From assembly GCA_944325295.1 (NCBI GenBank), contig CALUZL010000067.1:1-17506 (forward strand): DNA of 17,506 bases. The letters run 5' to 3'. Made by a program: the position numbers and the translations under genes. Positions within the stretch are counted from its first letter, which is position 1; each line of letters starts with the position of its first letter. The notes below the pieces were generated by a model. The model did not search any database. It was not told the DNA's origin and saw only the letters and a program-made list of their open reading frames with translations. Shown piece after piece: positions 1 to 7,400 of this stretch. Origin of the DNA: an uncultured Erysipelotrichaceae bacterium. Lineage in GTDB: Bacteria; Bacillota_I; Bacilli_A; Erysipelotrichales; Erysipelotrichaceae.

Positions 1-785
1 CTTTGCAGATTGAAGACGTAGCCGGCGACCATCGCATCACCGCAACCCGTCGTCGAGATGACCTTGCCTTCAAGGCCCCGATGACAATAGACACTGTTTT
101 CGTCGATGAGATAAGCACCATCTTTACCAACGCTCACCAAGACATTGTGAGCACCCTTAACGATCAGTGATCTTGCCGCATCGATCAAAGAATCTTCGTC
201 GGTGATGATATGACCGCTGATATCTTCAAGCTCGGCAACATTCGGTTTTATGAGATAGGGTTTACACTCCAAAGTGTTCTGGATGAGTTCAGGACTGGTA
301 TCAAGAATGATCTTGACACCACGGCTTGCCAAAATGTGGACGACATTGGCCAGCCCTTCGATGATCTCTTCTTGGATCGTCCCGCTCAAAACAAAGATAT
401 CGCCCTCATCGACCTTGTCAAGTCTTGTAGCCATCCTTGAAAATTCGTCGTCGCTGATCTTAGGACCTCTGGCGTTGATGTAGGTCTCGGTGCCGCTGTT
501 GAGTTTTAAGTTGATCCGGGTAGAGCCGTTTATCGTCGTAAAACGTGCCTGAATATAAGGATAGGCGCTGAGTTCTTTTAAATAGTATTCTTTTACAAAT
601 CCTCCCAAAAAACCCATCGCGACCGAAGGGATCATCAAGTTGTTGAGTTCGATGGATACATTGACGCCCTTGCCGCCGGTAATGAAGTGTTCACTCGCTG
701 AGCGGTTCATCTCGCCGATCTTCAATCCCTCTTCAAGCTTTATGTAGTAATCTAAACTCGGGTTTGTCGTACATGTGTATATCAT
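1..785 (-). CDS. fruK: 1-phosphofructokinase / PfkB-family sugar kinase (3' end cut by window)
   Basis: Read by translating the minus strand; open to the window edge, giving 261 residues of a family usually about 300-310 long, so only the C-terminus is missing. The N-terminus MIYTCTTNPSLDYYI matches the start typical of 1-phosphofructokinases and tagatose-6-phosphate kinases. GGKGVNVS (residues 37-44) is the first PfkB signature, KPN (180-182) is conserved, and TTGCGDAMVAGY (245-256) is the ATP/anion-hole signature with catalytic Asp250; the common GAGD is GCGD here. FruK phosphorylates fructose-1-phosphate to fructose-1,6-bisphosphate in the cytoplasm after PTS uptake. LacC (tagatose-6-phosphate kinase) is the main alternative, and no PTS gene is visible to decide. 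The ATG at 785 fits the family start exactly. It has no clear Shine-Dalgarno, and an extended -10 box ends 6 nt upstream, so the mRNA may be leaderless. Divergent from the glycosyltransferase gene, with 51 bp between start codons. Confidence 0.85.
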   Translation of the reverse strand, partial: MIYTCTTNPSLDYYIKLEEGLKIGEMNRSASEHFITGGKGVNVSIELNNLMIPSVAMGFLGGFVKEYYLKELSAYPYIQARFTTINGSTRINLKLNSGTETYINARGPKISDDEFSRMATRLDKVDEGDIFVLSGTIQEEIIEGLANVVHILASRGVKIILDTSPELIQNTLECKPYLIKPNVAELEDISGHIITDEDSLIDAARSLIVKGAHNVLVSVGKDGAYLIDENSVYCHRGLEGKVISTTGCGDAMVAGYVFNLQ

Positions 786-791
786 GTCCCA

Positions 792-800
792 ATTATAACA
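792..800 (-). promoter_or_regulatory. Extended -10 promoter of the fruK-like gene
   Basis: The minus strand reads TGTTATAAT: a perfect TATAAT with the TGn extension, ending 6 nt before the ATG at 785. No good -35 is visible, but extended -10 promoters often do not need one. The predicted start point falls on the A of the ATG. Confidence 0.55.
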
Positions 801-829
801 TTGCCAATAGCCATATGGTATTCTAAAAT
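801..829 (+). promoter_or_regulatory. Promoter of the GT39 glycosyltransferase gene
   Basis: TTGCCA (801-806) as -35 and TAAAAT (824-829) as -10 with a 17-nt spacer. The predicted start point is within about a base of the ATG at 837. It directly abuts the divergent fruK -10 box (792-797), so the two promoters overlap. Confidence 0.5.
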
Positions 830-836
830 AATAATC

Positions 837-2666
837 ATGGAAGCCTTAAGCTTGAAACTTTTTAATAACAGCGAATTCATCTTTATGGCCTTGGGTATCG
901 CTCTTATCGTTTGGAGCTTGTCCTTTTTAAGGCGCTTTAAGGTCATCGACCGTAATTTTAAGATCATCCTTTTGACTGCTGTCTTTGCCTTTTTGAGCTT
1001 TTATGATCTCGGTTCCTTTTCGATCGCTAAAAGTACCTATGACCCCCAAAAAGCAAGAAGTGAGATTGTCCTTGAAGTTAGTGATGACTTCGATACGATC
1101 TATACGATAGCCGGTCTTGGCGACAACAACGCCAATAACGGCACCTATCAGATCTACTACCGCTCGCTTGTGATCCAAAGTAGCGCCAGTGAAGATGGGC
1201 CCTGGAGCGATCTTTTGACTTTAGACGACGAAGAATTCTTTAAATACACTAAAAGTGAAGTAACAACTTGTGATCGCTTCATAAGGTTACTTTTTAAAGA
1301 TCCAAACGGCGTCCTCTCTGAGATCTGGTTTGTCAAAGACGGCAAACCGGTCGATGTCAAGCTGATCAGGTCGACCGAAGCTGATGCCTATAAGGTCATC
1401 GATGAGCAGGATACCTTCAAAGCTGACCCCGATTATAAAGACGAGACCTATTTTGATGAGATCTACCATGTCCGCAATGCCTTAGAGATTGCCAACGGTC
1501 AAAAGATGTACACGGCCGTCCATCCGCTTTTAGGCACCGGCATCATGGCTTTGATGATAAAGCTCTTCGGTTTTTCACCCTTCATCTTCAGGATGGCTGG
1601 CTCTTTTTTCAGTGTCATGATGATCCCTCTTGTCTATCTTTTTGCCAAAGAGTTCTTTAAAGAGAAATGGGCCTTTCTTGTCGCCTTGTTTTTCAGTGTC
1701 GACTTCATGCACTACACGACTGGCAGGATCGCGACCCTTGAGCCTTTCAGCGTCTTTTTCATCATTTTGATGTTTTATATGTTGGTCAAAGCTTTAAAGA
1801 TCGACTACACCAAAGATCTCAAAAAACACTTCTTCTTTTTAGCGCTGAGCGGTCTTTCCATGGGTCTTGCGATCAGTGTCAAGTGGACCGGGGTCTATGG
1901 CGCTTTGGGGATGGCGGTCCTCTACTTCATCTTTGAGATCCGCTATTTCTTAAAAGCCAAAAGACGATCTGACAATAACCTCTTTAAAAAGACCGCTTTA
2001 TTGCTTTTGTGGTCGATCTTGTTTTTTATAGTCATCCCCCTTGGCATCTATACCGCTTCCTTCCTCTTTGTCAGGATGTATCCACAAAAGTGGAACAACC
2101 TCAGCGAGTTTATCGATCAGGTCATCCGCTATAATACCTACATGATCAAATATCACACCGGCCTTGACTCTACTCATCCCTATTCATCGCGCTGGTATAT
2201 GTGGCTATTTGATATAAGGCCGATCTGGTATTACGTTAAAAGATCGACCGATCACATCCAGACGATATCCTGTTTCAGCAATCCGCTTTTGACCATTGCC
2301 GCGACTGTGGCCATGTTTTACAGTATCTATATCCTTATCAAAAGAAAAAAGCGCGACTTGGCGCTGCTCAGTCTTGTCATCATGTACCTGAGCTTACTTT
2401 TGCCCTGGATCTTGGTTTCCCGGACAAGCTTTGCCTATCACTACTACCCTTGTATCCCTTTTGCGCTTTTGATCTTAGTCTATACGCTTAGATCTTTGTA
2501 TGCCAGTGCCCTCGATAAAGAAAAGGCCAAACGATACATCAAGATCTTCGTGATCGTCAGCGTGGTCTTGTTTGTGCTGTTTCTTCCCGTCATCGGCGGG
2601 TTTAAAACCAACTACTACTATGTGCAGATCGTCTTGCGCTGGCTGCCAACCTGGTATTTTGGGTGA
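837..2666 (+). CDS. GT39 / PMT-type polyprenyl-phosphate-dependent membrane glycosyltransferase with external beta-rich domain
   Basis: 609 residues, multi-pass membrane protein. GT39/PMT enzymes move a sugar from a polyprenyl-phosphate carrier to a protein or wall/lipid acceptor on the outer face of the membrane. Seen here: N-terminal hydrophobic segments (about 12-30 and 42-58), then the family's acidic pair in YFDEIYH (Asp207-Glu208), His229-Pro230, TTGRIATLEP (294-303), THPYSSRWYMW (446-456), IRPIWYY (460-466) and the late SFAYHYYP (531-538), separated by many membrane helices. Unusually, about 130 mostly polar residues (65-195) lie between the second hydrophobic segment and the Asp-Glu pair. 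Their pattern (TYQIYYRS, GPWSDLL, RFIRLLF, LSEIWFV) resembles a discoidin/F5-8C sandwich. I chose ATG 837; TTG at 801 would add 12 residues but coincides with the likely -35 box. No Shine-Dalgarno. Donor and acceptor are unknown. Confidence 0.82.
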   Translation: MEALSLKLFNNSEFIFMALGIALIVWSLSFLRRFKVIDRNFKIILLTAVFAFLSFYDLGSFSIAKSTYDPQKARSEIVLEVSDDFDTIYTIAGLGDNNANNGTYQIYYRSLVIQSSASEDGPWSDLLTLDDEEFFKYTKSEVTTCDRFIRLLFKDPNGVLSEIWFVKDGKPVDVKLIRSTEADAYKVIDEQDTFKADPDYKDETYFDEIYHVRNALEIANGQKMYTAVHPLLGTGIMALMIKLFGFSPFIFRMAGSFFSVMMIPLVYLFAKEFFKEKWAFLVALFFSVDFMHYTTGRIATLEPFSVFFIILMFYMLVKALKIDYTKDLKKHFFFLALSGLSMGLAISVKWTGVYGALGMAVLYFIFEIRYFLKAKRRSDNNLFKKTALLLLWSILFFIVIPLGIYTASFLFVRMYPQKWNNLSEFIDQVIRYNTYMIKYHTGLDSTHPYSSRWYMWLFDIRPIWYYVKRSTDHIQTISCFSNPLLTIAATVAMFYSIYILIKRKKRDLALLSLVIMYLSLLLPWILVSRTSFAYHYYPCIPFALLILVYTLRSLYASALDKEKAKRYIKIFVIVSVVLFVLFLPVIGGFKTNYYYVQIVLRWLPTWYFG

Positions 2667-2677
2667 AGTAATGATGA

Positions 2678-2709
2678 TGTAAATATGTGGTAAAGACGGT
2701 ATATTTACA
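2678..2709 (+). other. AT-rich hairpin after the glycosyltransferase gene
   Basis: TGTAAATAT (2678-2686) and ATATTTACA (2701-2709) form a perfect 9-bp stem with a 14-nt loop, starting 12 nt after the stop codon. It is followed by CAGCTTTTATTTG, a poor U tract. It could slow or end transcription of the upstream gene, or be part of the structured region downstream. The 3' arm also holds TATATT (2700-2705), a possible -10 box for the RNA downstream. Confidence 0.35.
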
Positions 2710-2711
2710 CA

Positions 2712-2932
2712 GCTTTTATTTGTTTGAATTTAGGGGGAATCTTATAGTTTTTTGAGAGTTGATGGTATAGAATTGAATCCGATAAGAGTGATCTTATCGA
2801 TCACATTTGCCCTGCGTTATAGTTGCTCGACAAGTATTAAGCCCCTAACTTAATTCATATCGAAACTTTTCTCCGTAAAGATGTCGCAAAAAAGCGCAGG
2901 GAAATGTGAAATGGCGTTGATCGCCTTTTTTT
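2712..2932 (+). ncRNA. Candidate structured small RNA of unknown class
   Basis: There is no convincing protein gene in 2667-2930, but much pairing. (a) CGATAAG 2780-2786 / CTTATCG 2793-2799 form a 7-bp hairpin. (b) TCACATTT 2801-2808 / AAATGTGA 2902-2909 and CCCTGCG 2810-2816 / CGCAGGG 2895-2901 form a 15-bp helix broken only by a bulged G2809. (c) Inside it lie TTG + CGACA (2823-2825, 2828-2832) with TGTCG + CAA (2882-2889), and (d) a hairpin ATTAAG 2836-2841 / CTTAAT 2849-2854 with loop CCCCTAA. (e) That loop is fully complementary to TTAGGGG 2730-2736, a possible pseudoknot. (f) A terminator hairpin with a U7 run closes the 3' end. The 5' end is inferred from TATATT at 2700-2705 and is uncertain. 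No + strand gene follows within 900 bp, arguing for a free-standing RNA rather than a riboswitch. I could not match it to 6S, SRP, tmRNA, RNase P or a known riboswitch. Confidence 0.5.
2913..2932 (+). terminator. Intrinsic terminator of the candidate small RNA
   Basis: GGCG (2913-2916), loop TTGAT, a C at 2922 starting CGCC (2922-2925), then seven T (2926-2932). The stem is short but G+C-only and the U tract is strong on the + strand. On the minus strand it follows the degV-family stop codon but lacks a strong U run. It overlaps that stop codon (2931-2933). Confidence 0.6.
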
Positions 2933-3770
2933 ATCTTTGGATCTTGATAGCTTGCAGGGCACAACATCCCGGACCGCCCTGAGTGATAAAGACCGGTGAA
3001 AGATCAAAGATATCGATCACAGCCTTTTCGATCTCAACTGTCAGAGCCTCTTTCATCTTTAAAGCCAGTTCTTTATTAGCGGCATGGGTGATCGAAAAGC
3101 GGTAGGTGCCATCGACACCTCTTTTTTTAAGTTCCGCCAAGACCGCTCTCATAAGACCTTTGAAAGTACGGTTGACCGCAAACTTTTCAAGGCAGGTCCC
3201 ATCATCACTTTTGATCATGCAGATCCAAAGTTTAAGAAAGGTACCGATCCCGGCTGCTGCCTTTGAGATCCGTCCGCCCCTTTTAAGAAAGTCGAAGTCA
3301 AGCGGCACTAAAAAAGAGACATCTGTAGCCGCTGATCTTTCAAGCATCCGCAAGATCGCTTCTTTACTTTGACCATCATAAGCCATCTTCAAGGCTTCAT
3401 CAAAAAGATAACGCTGGGGTCCACAGAGCGTCTTAGAATTGAAGACAGTGATATTTTCGCACGCTATCTGCTCTTTTGCCATAAGCGCAGTATCGTATGC
3501 ACCGCTTAATCCCTTAGCGATCGTGATGTCGATGACTTCTGTGTCCTTTAGTTTTTCATAGATCGCGATCTTATCACCAAGAGATGGTTGTGAAGTCTGG
3601 GGTATCGCCCCCTCTTTGATCATCCTTAACAGATCGGCACTTTCAAGATCGACATATTCGCGATAGCTTCGCTCATCGATATTGACATGCAAGGGTGCGA
3701 TATAGGTGTCCATCTTTTGAGCGTCGGCAGGTGTATATAATGTACATGTATCAGATATAATCTTGACCAT
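2931..3770 (-). CDS. DegV-family fatty-acid-binding protein
   Basis: 279 residues, the usual length for the DegV (EDD) family. These cytosolic two-domain proteins bind one fatty acid in the cleft; some (FakB) present it to the kinase FakA for entry into phospholipid synthesis. Motifs in order: VKIISDTCTLY at the N-terminus (family SDS/SDT start), TSQPSLGD (59-66), the LSGAYDTA loop (88-95), FLKRGGRIS (161-169) and GGPGCC (265-270). The last is the C-terminal H-x-GPG region; the usual His is not obvious (local sequence ITQGGPG). The start is ATG 3770, preceded by AGAGG with a 7-nt gap. An in-frame ATG at 3896 would add 42 unrelated residues and run through the promoter and the divergent gene. 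It is divergent from the DUF1836 regulator gene, which may control it. No FakA gene is in the window, so FakB function is not shown. Confidence 0.9.
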   Translation of the reverse strand: MVKIISDTCTLYTPADAQKMDTYIAPLHVNIDERSYREYVDLESADLLRMIKEGAIPQTSQPSLGDKIAIYEKLKDTEVIDITIAKGLSGAYDTALMAKEQIACENITVFNSKTLCGPQRYLFDEALKMAYDGQSKEAILRMLERSAATDVSFLVPLDFDFLKRGGRISKAAAGIGTFLKLWICMIKSDDGTCLEKFAVNRTFKGLMRAVLAELKKRGVDGTYRFSITHAANKELALKMKEALTVEIEKAVIDIFDLSPVFITQGGPGCCALQAIKIQR

Positions 3771-3788
3771 AATAATACCTCTGTTTAG

Positions 3789-3817
3789 ATGATAATAAAT
3801 CTGGTTTCTATTGTCAA
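3789..3817 (-). promoter_or_regulatory. Promoter of the degV-family gene
   Basis: Minus strand: perfect TTGACA (3812-3817), 17-nt spacer, TATCAT (3789-3794). The predicted start is near 3782, giving a 12-nt leader that holds the AGAGG ribosome binding site. The -35 box lies 3 bp from the palindrome at 3821-3841. Confidence 0.7.
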
Positions 3818-3851
3818 TATATCTAGTTTTATATACTAGATTGATTAGTTT
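3800..3851 (+). repeat. Three 8-bp direct repeats at exact 22-bp spacing
   Basis: TCTGGTTT (3800-3807), TCTAGTTT (3822-3829) and ATTAGTTT (3844-3851) start exactly 22 bp apart, about two helical turns, so they lie on the same face of the DNA. The first is in the spacer of the degV-family promoter, the second is part of the central palindrome, and the third is in the spacer of the DUF1836 promoter. The sequence is AT-rich, so chance is possible. Confidence 0.4.
3821..3841. promoter_or_regulatory. Operator-like palindrome between divergent promoters
   Basis: ATCTAGT - 7 nt - ACTAGAT, perfect 7-bp arms. It fills the space between the -35 box of the degV-family gene (3812-3817, minus) and that of the DUF1836 gene (3841-3846, plus). 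The likely binder is the DUF1836 protein encoded next to it; this is inferred from position and from the B. subtilis family member YkrK, a DNA-binding regulator of its divergent neighbour htpX. Confidence 0.55.
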
Positions 3852-3869
3852 TAATAAATGTATTATATT
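3841..3869 (+). promoter_or_regulatory. Promoter of the DUF1836 gene
   Basis: TTGATT (3841-3846), 17-nt spacer, TATATT (3864-3869), then six nt (TGAGAT) and the ATG at 3876. The predicted start point is the A of the ATG, so the transcript would be leaderless. Confidence 0.5.
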
Positions 3870-3875
3870 TGAGAT

Positions 3876-4385
3876 ATGTCCGATAAATACGAACAATTAA
3901 AAGATCTCAAACTTCCCCGTTGGCATGAACTGCCTGATTTTGACATCTATATGGATCAGGTCATAATCTACATCAACCAGCGGCTTTCGGCCTTAGAGAT
4001 CACGGAATCCGACAAACCGATCACCTCGACGATGGTCAACAACTACGTCAAAAACAGTATCGTCAAACCCCCGATCAAAAAACACTACAAACGCTATCAC
4101 TTAGCCTTTCTCATCGTCGTGACGATACTAAAACGCGTCTATTCGCTCTCAGAGATCTCCAAGATGCTCGAGATCCAAAGAGAGATGGAAGGCAGCGATT
4201 TGGAAAGTGCCTATGATACCTTTGGCGAATACTTTGAAACAGCTTTAAAAGAGATCTTGATTTCAGAAAGACGGTCGGCCTCAGATCCGCAAAAGGATAA
4301 CTATCTCACCTTGTTAACTAATGTCATCGATTCTGTCGTTTTAAAGATCTACACCGATATCAAACTCAAAGAACTTTCAAAATGA
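3876..4385 (+). CDS. DUF1836 family transcriptional regulator (YkrK-like)
   Basis: 169 residues. The opening LPRWHELPDFDIYMDQVI (13-30) is the DUF1836 hallmark. Residues 49-100 (ITSTMVNNYVKN, then KPPIKKHYKRYHLAFLIVVTILKRVYSLSEISKML) look like a MerR-type winged helix: recognition helix, a short wing with K-K-Y, and the L-x-x-I-x-x-L-K helix before a sensing or dimer helix. The family member YkrK of B. subtilis binds DNA and regulates the divergently encoded htpX. By the same layout, this protein probably regulates itself and the degV-family gene through the palindrome at 3821-3841; that is inference. ATG 3876 is the only start that keeps the family N-terminus. No Shine-Dalgarno is present, and a -10 box ends 6 nt upstream. 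It ends in TGA just before a bidirectional terminator. Ligand unknown. Confidence 0.82.
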   Translation: MSDKYEQLKDLKLPRWHELPDFDIYMDQVIIYINQRLSALEITESDKPITSTMVNNYVKNSIVKPPIKKHYKRYHLAFLIVVTILKRVYSLSEISKMLEIQREMEGSDLESAYDTFGEYFETALKEILISERRSASDPQKDNYLTLLTNVIDSVVLKIYTDIKLKELSK

Positions 4386-4401
4386 TCATAAAAGTCATGA
4401 T

Positions 4402-4428
4402 AAAAGCACGCTTTCAAGCGTGCTTTTT
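4402..4428. terminator. Bidirectional intrinsic terminator between the DUF1836 gene and rpoC
   Basis: AAAAGCACGCTT (4402-4413), 2-nt loop TC, AAGCGTGCTTTT (4416-4427): perfect 12-bp arms, G+C-rich core, T runs in both directions. It lies in the 45 bp between the two converging stop codons, ending both the DUF1836 transcript and the long rplJ-rpoC transcript. Confidence 0.9.
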
Positions 4429-4430
4429 GA

Positions 4431-7400
4431 TTATTGCAGATTTCCGCCTTCGGTAACCTCTTTGGGCATGAGCTCGTTTTGAGCGTCCCTGTGAGCTTGC
4501 GTCTTAGCGATGCGCAGCTCCTTGAGCTCTTGGGCTCTTTCAGAGACTTCTCTTGTCGTCTCACGCTCAAATTTTGAACCGGTTCCCGCCGGGATGAGCT
4601 TACCGATGATGACATTCTCCTTAAGACCGACAAGTTTATCGACCTTGCCGTTGACGGCGGCATCCGTGAGGACGCGTGTCGTCTCTTGGAAAGATGCTGC
4701 CGATAAGAAGGAGTCCGTCTCGACCGATGATTTGGATATACCCAAAAGCAGTGGTCCGAATTTGGCCGGCACTTTAAACTCGGTGAGCAGTTCCTCATTG
4801 ATGCGATTGAGTTTGCGCAAAGAGAGGGCCTGACCGACACTGAGATTAGTATCGCCACTTTCGATGACGACGACCTTCTTGAGCATCTGCCTGATGATGA
4901 CTTCGATATGCTTATCCGAGATATCGATACCCTGAGCTGAATAAACTTTCTTGACTTCTTTTAAGATGTAGTTTTGAACAGCCTGGACACCGGCGATCTC
5001 GAGCAATTCTTTCGGATCGATGTTTCCTTCCGTCAATTTGTCACCGGCTTTGACCTTTGATCCGACTTTGAGCCATGATCTGATCGCGCTGGCAAGATTG
5101 CATTTGTGATCGATCGTATCTTTTTCGTTGGCGACGGTGATGACATAACCGGTATGGTTCTCCATCTCCTCGATCGCTGTGATCTCACCATCGATCTTGG
5201 CCAATACAGCCGGATGTTTTGGTCGGCGAGCCTCAAAGAGCTCTTCGACACGTGGAAGACCTTGAGTGATATCGCCATCGTTACCCGAGGCAACACCACC
5301 GGTGTGGAAAGTACGCATCGTTAACTGAGTACCCGGTTCACCGATCGATTGGGCAGCCATGATACCGACAGCCTCGCCGTTTTCAACAAGTTTGCCCGTG
5401 GCCATATTGCGGCCATAACACTTGCGGCAGATACCCGTCTTGCTGCGACAGGTGAAGGTATTGCGGATGTAAACACCCTTGACACCGGCCTCGACGATCT
5501 GTCTGGCCTTGTCGTCATCGATGAATTCCTCTTCATCGACGATGATCTCGCCGGTTTTTGGATCAGTCACAGCCTCTTTGGCATAACGGCCGACGATCCG
5601 ATCAAAAAGGGATTCGATCTTGTTGTTATCCTTGTTGTCGATGATGTCTTCGACATAGTAACCGCGATCGGTATGACAATCATCTTCACTGATGATCACA
5701 TCTTGAGCGACATCGACAAGGCGTCTGGTCAGATAACCGGATTCCGCTGTCTTTAAAGCGGTATCGGTAAGACCTTTACGGACACCATGAGTCGAGATGA
5801 AGAATTCCGACACGTTAAGACCTTCACGGAAAGAAGAATAGATCGGGACCTCGATGATCGAAGGCTGATATTCCTTTTTCGATTTTGACTGAGTCGGACG
5901 AGCCATAAGACCACGCATACCGGCTAACTGGGTAAAGTGTGATTTATTACCACGAGCTCCGGATACTGCCATCATGTTGATCGGGGATTTGCGCGGCAAG
6001 TTGTTCATGACCTCATCACCGATGATGTCTTTGGTATCGGCCCAGAGTTTAGAGAAGTGTTTCTCCCACTCAGCCGGGGTCAGAAGACCGCGTTTCAATA
6101 AGTTCTGTAAGACATCAGCTTTCTCTTTGGCTTCGTTTACATATTTTTCTTTATGCGGAGCGACGTTGATATCACTTAAAGATACCGTCATTCCGGCAAC
6201 CGTCGAGTATTCAAAACCGAGGTCTTTGATACTGTCAAGGATCGGTGCTGAACCTTCAGTGCGGTAGCGATTGAAGACTTCCGCGATAACGGCCGAAAGA
6301 TCTTTTTTCTTGAATTCGCCCTTGAGCGGTTGCGCAGCGATGTATTCTTTGATATTTGTGCCCATCGGTACAAAGTCGCTGTCCGGAGTAGCCTTGAGAT
6401 TGCTCTCACTTACGAAATTGACATATGGGAAATCACTTGGGAAACGGCTGTTGAAGATGAGCTTGCCGACAGTCGTGATCAGATACATCGAATTTTGCTT
6501 CTTACTGAAACAGGACTTCTTAAGGGCAATGCCCGGGATCGCGATCCTTGTGTGCAAATGGACTTTCTTATCGCCATAAGCCATCATGACCTCATTGAAA
6601 TCTTTGAAGACATGACCTTCCATGTCACCGAAGTGCCGCCACATTTCAGCAGCTTCATGATCGCCTAATGCTTCGATCTGATCGGCCTTTTCATAGAATT
6701 CTTCCGCCTTTTCTTCCATATTCAGATAGAAGTTACCCAAGACCATATCTTGTGATGGCGTGACGATCGGCTTACCGTCTTTTGGACCTAAGATGTTGTT
6801 TGATGCCAACATCAAGATCTCAGCTTCAGCCCGTGCTTTTTCCGAAAGTGGTAAGTGGACCGCCATCTGGTCACCGTCAAAGTCAGCGTTGAACGCCGTA
6901 CAAACAAGCGGATGCAGACGGATCGCTCTACCTTCGACCAGTTTCGGTTTGAAAGCCTGGATACCCAAGCGGTGCAGTGTCGGCGCCCGGTTTAAGAAGA
7001 CCGGATGATTATCCATGACTTCCTCTAAGACGTCCCAGATAGCCGGGTCAGCCCTGTCGATCATCCTTTCGGCATTTTTATGATTAGGTGCCAATTCCTT
7101 ATTGACGATCTCATTTATGACAAAAGGTTTGTAAAGCTGGATAGCCATCTCTCTTGGGATACCGCACTGGTACATCTTGAGATCCGGTCCGACCGCGATA
7201 ACACTACGACCTGAGAAGTCGACACGCTTACCTAAGAGGTTCTGACGGAAACGTCCCTGCTTACCCTTTAAGCTGTGCGATAACGACTTGAGGACCCGGT
7301 TTCCGGCTCCTTTGATCGGAGCGCTGCGGCGACCGTTGTCGATGAGCGCATCAACTGCTTCTTGCAGCATACGTTTTTCGTTTTGAACGATGATCGCCGG

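Noticed and set aside
801..836. TTG start at 801 for the glycosyltransferase
   Set aside because: It coincides with the -35 hexamer and has no ribosome binding site; the 12 extra residues add nothing recognisable.
2801..2909. 6S RNA as identity of the structured element
   Set aside because: 6S RNA is about 180-200 nt with one long arm and a central bubble. Here the 15-bp helix encloses only about 78 nt holding a separate small hairpin, and I see no 6S-type bubble sequence.
3771..3896. Extended N-terminus of the degV-family protein from ATG 3896
   Set aside because: The added 42 residues do not fit the family, run through a perfect -35 box and the palindrome, and overlap the divergent gene. 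ATG 3770 has a proper ribosome binding site.
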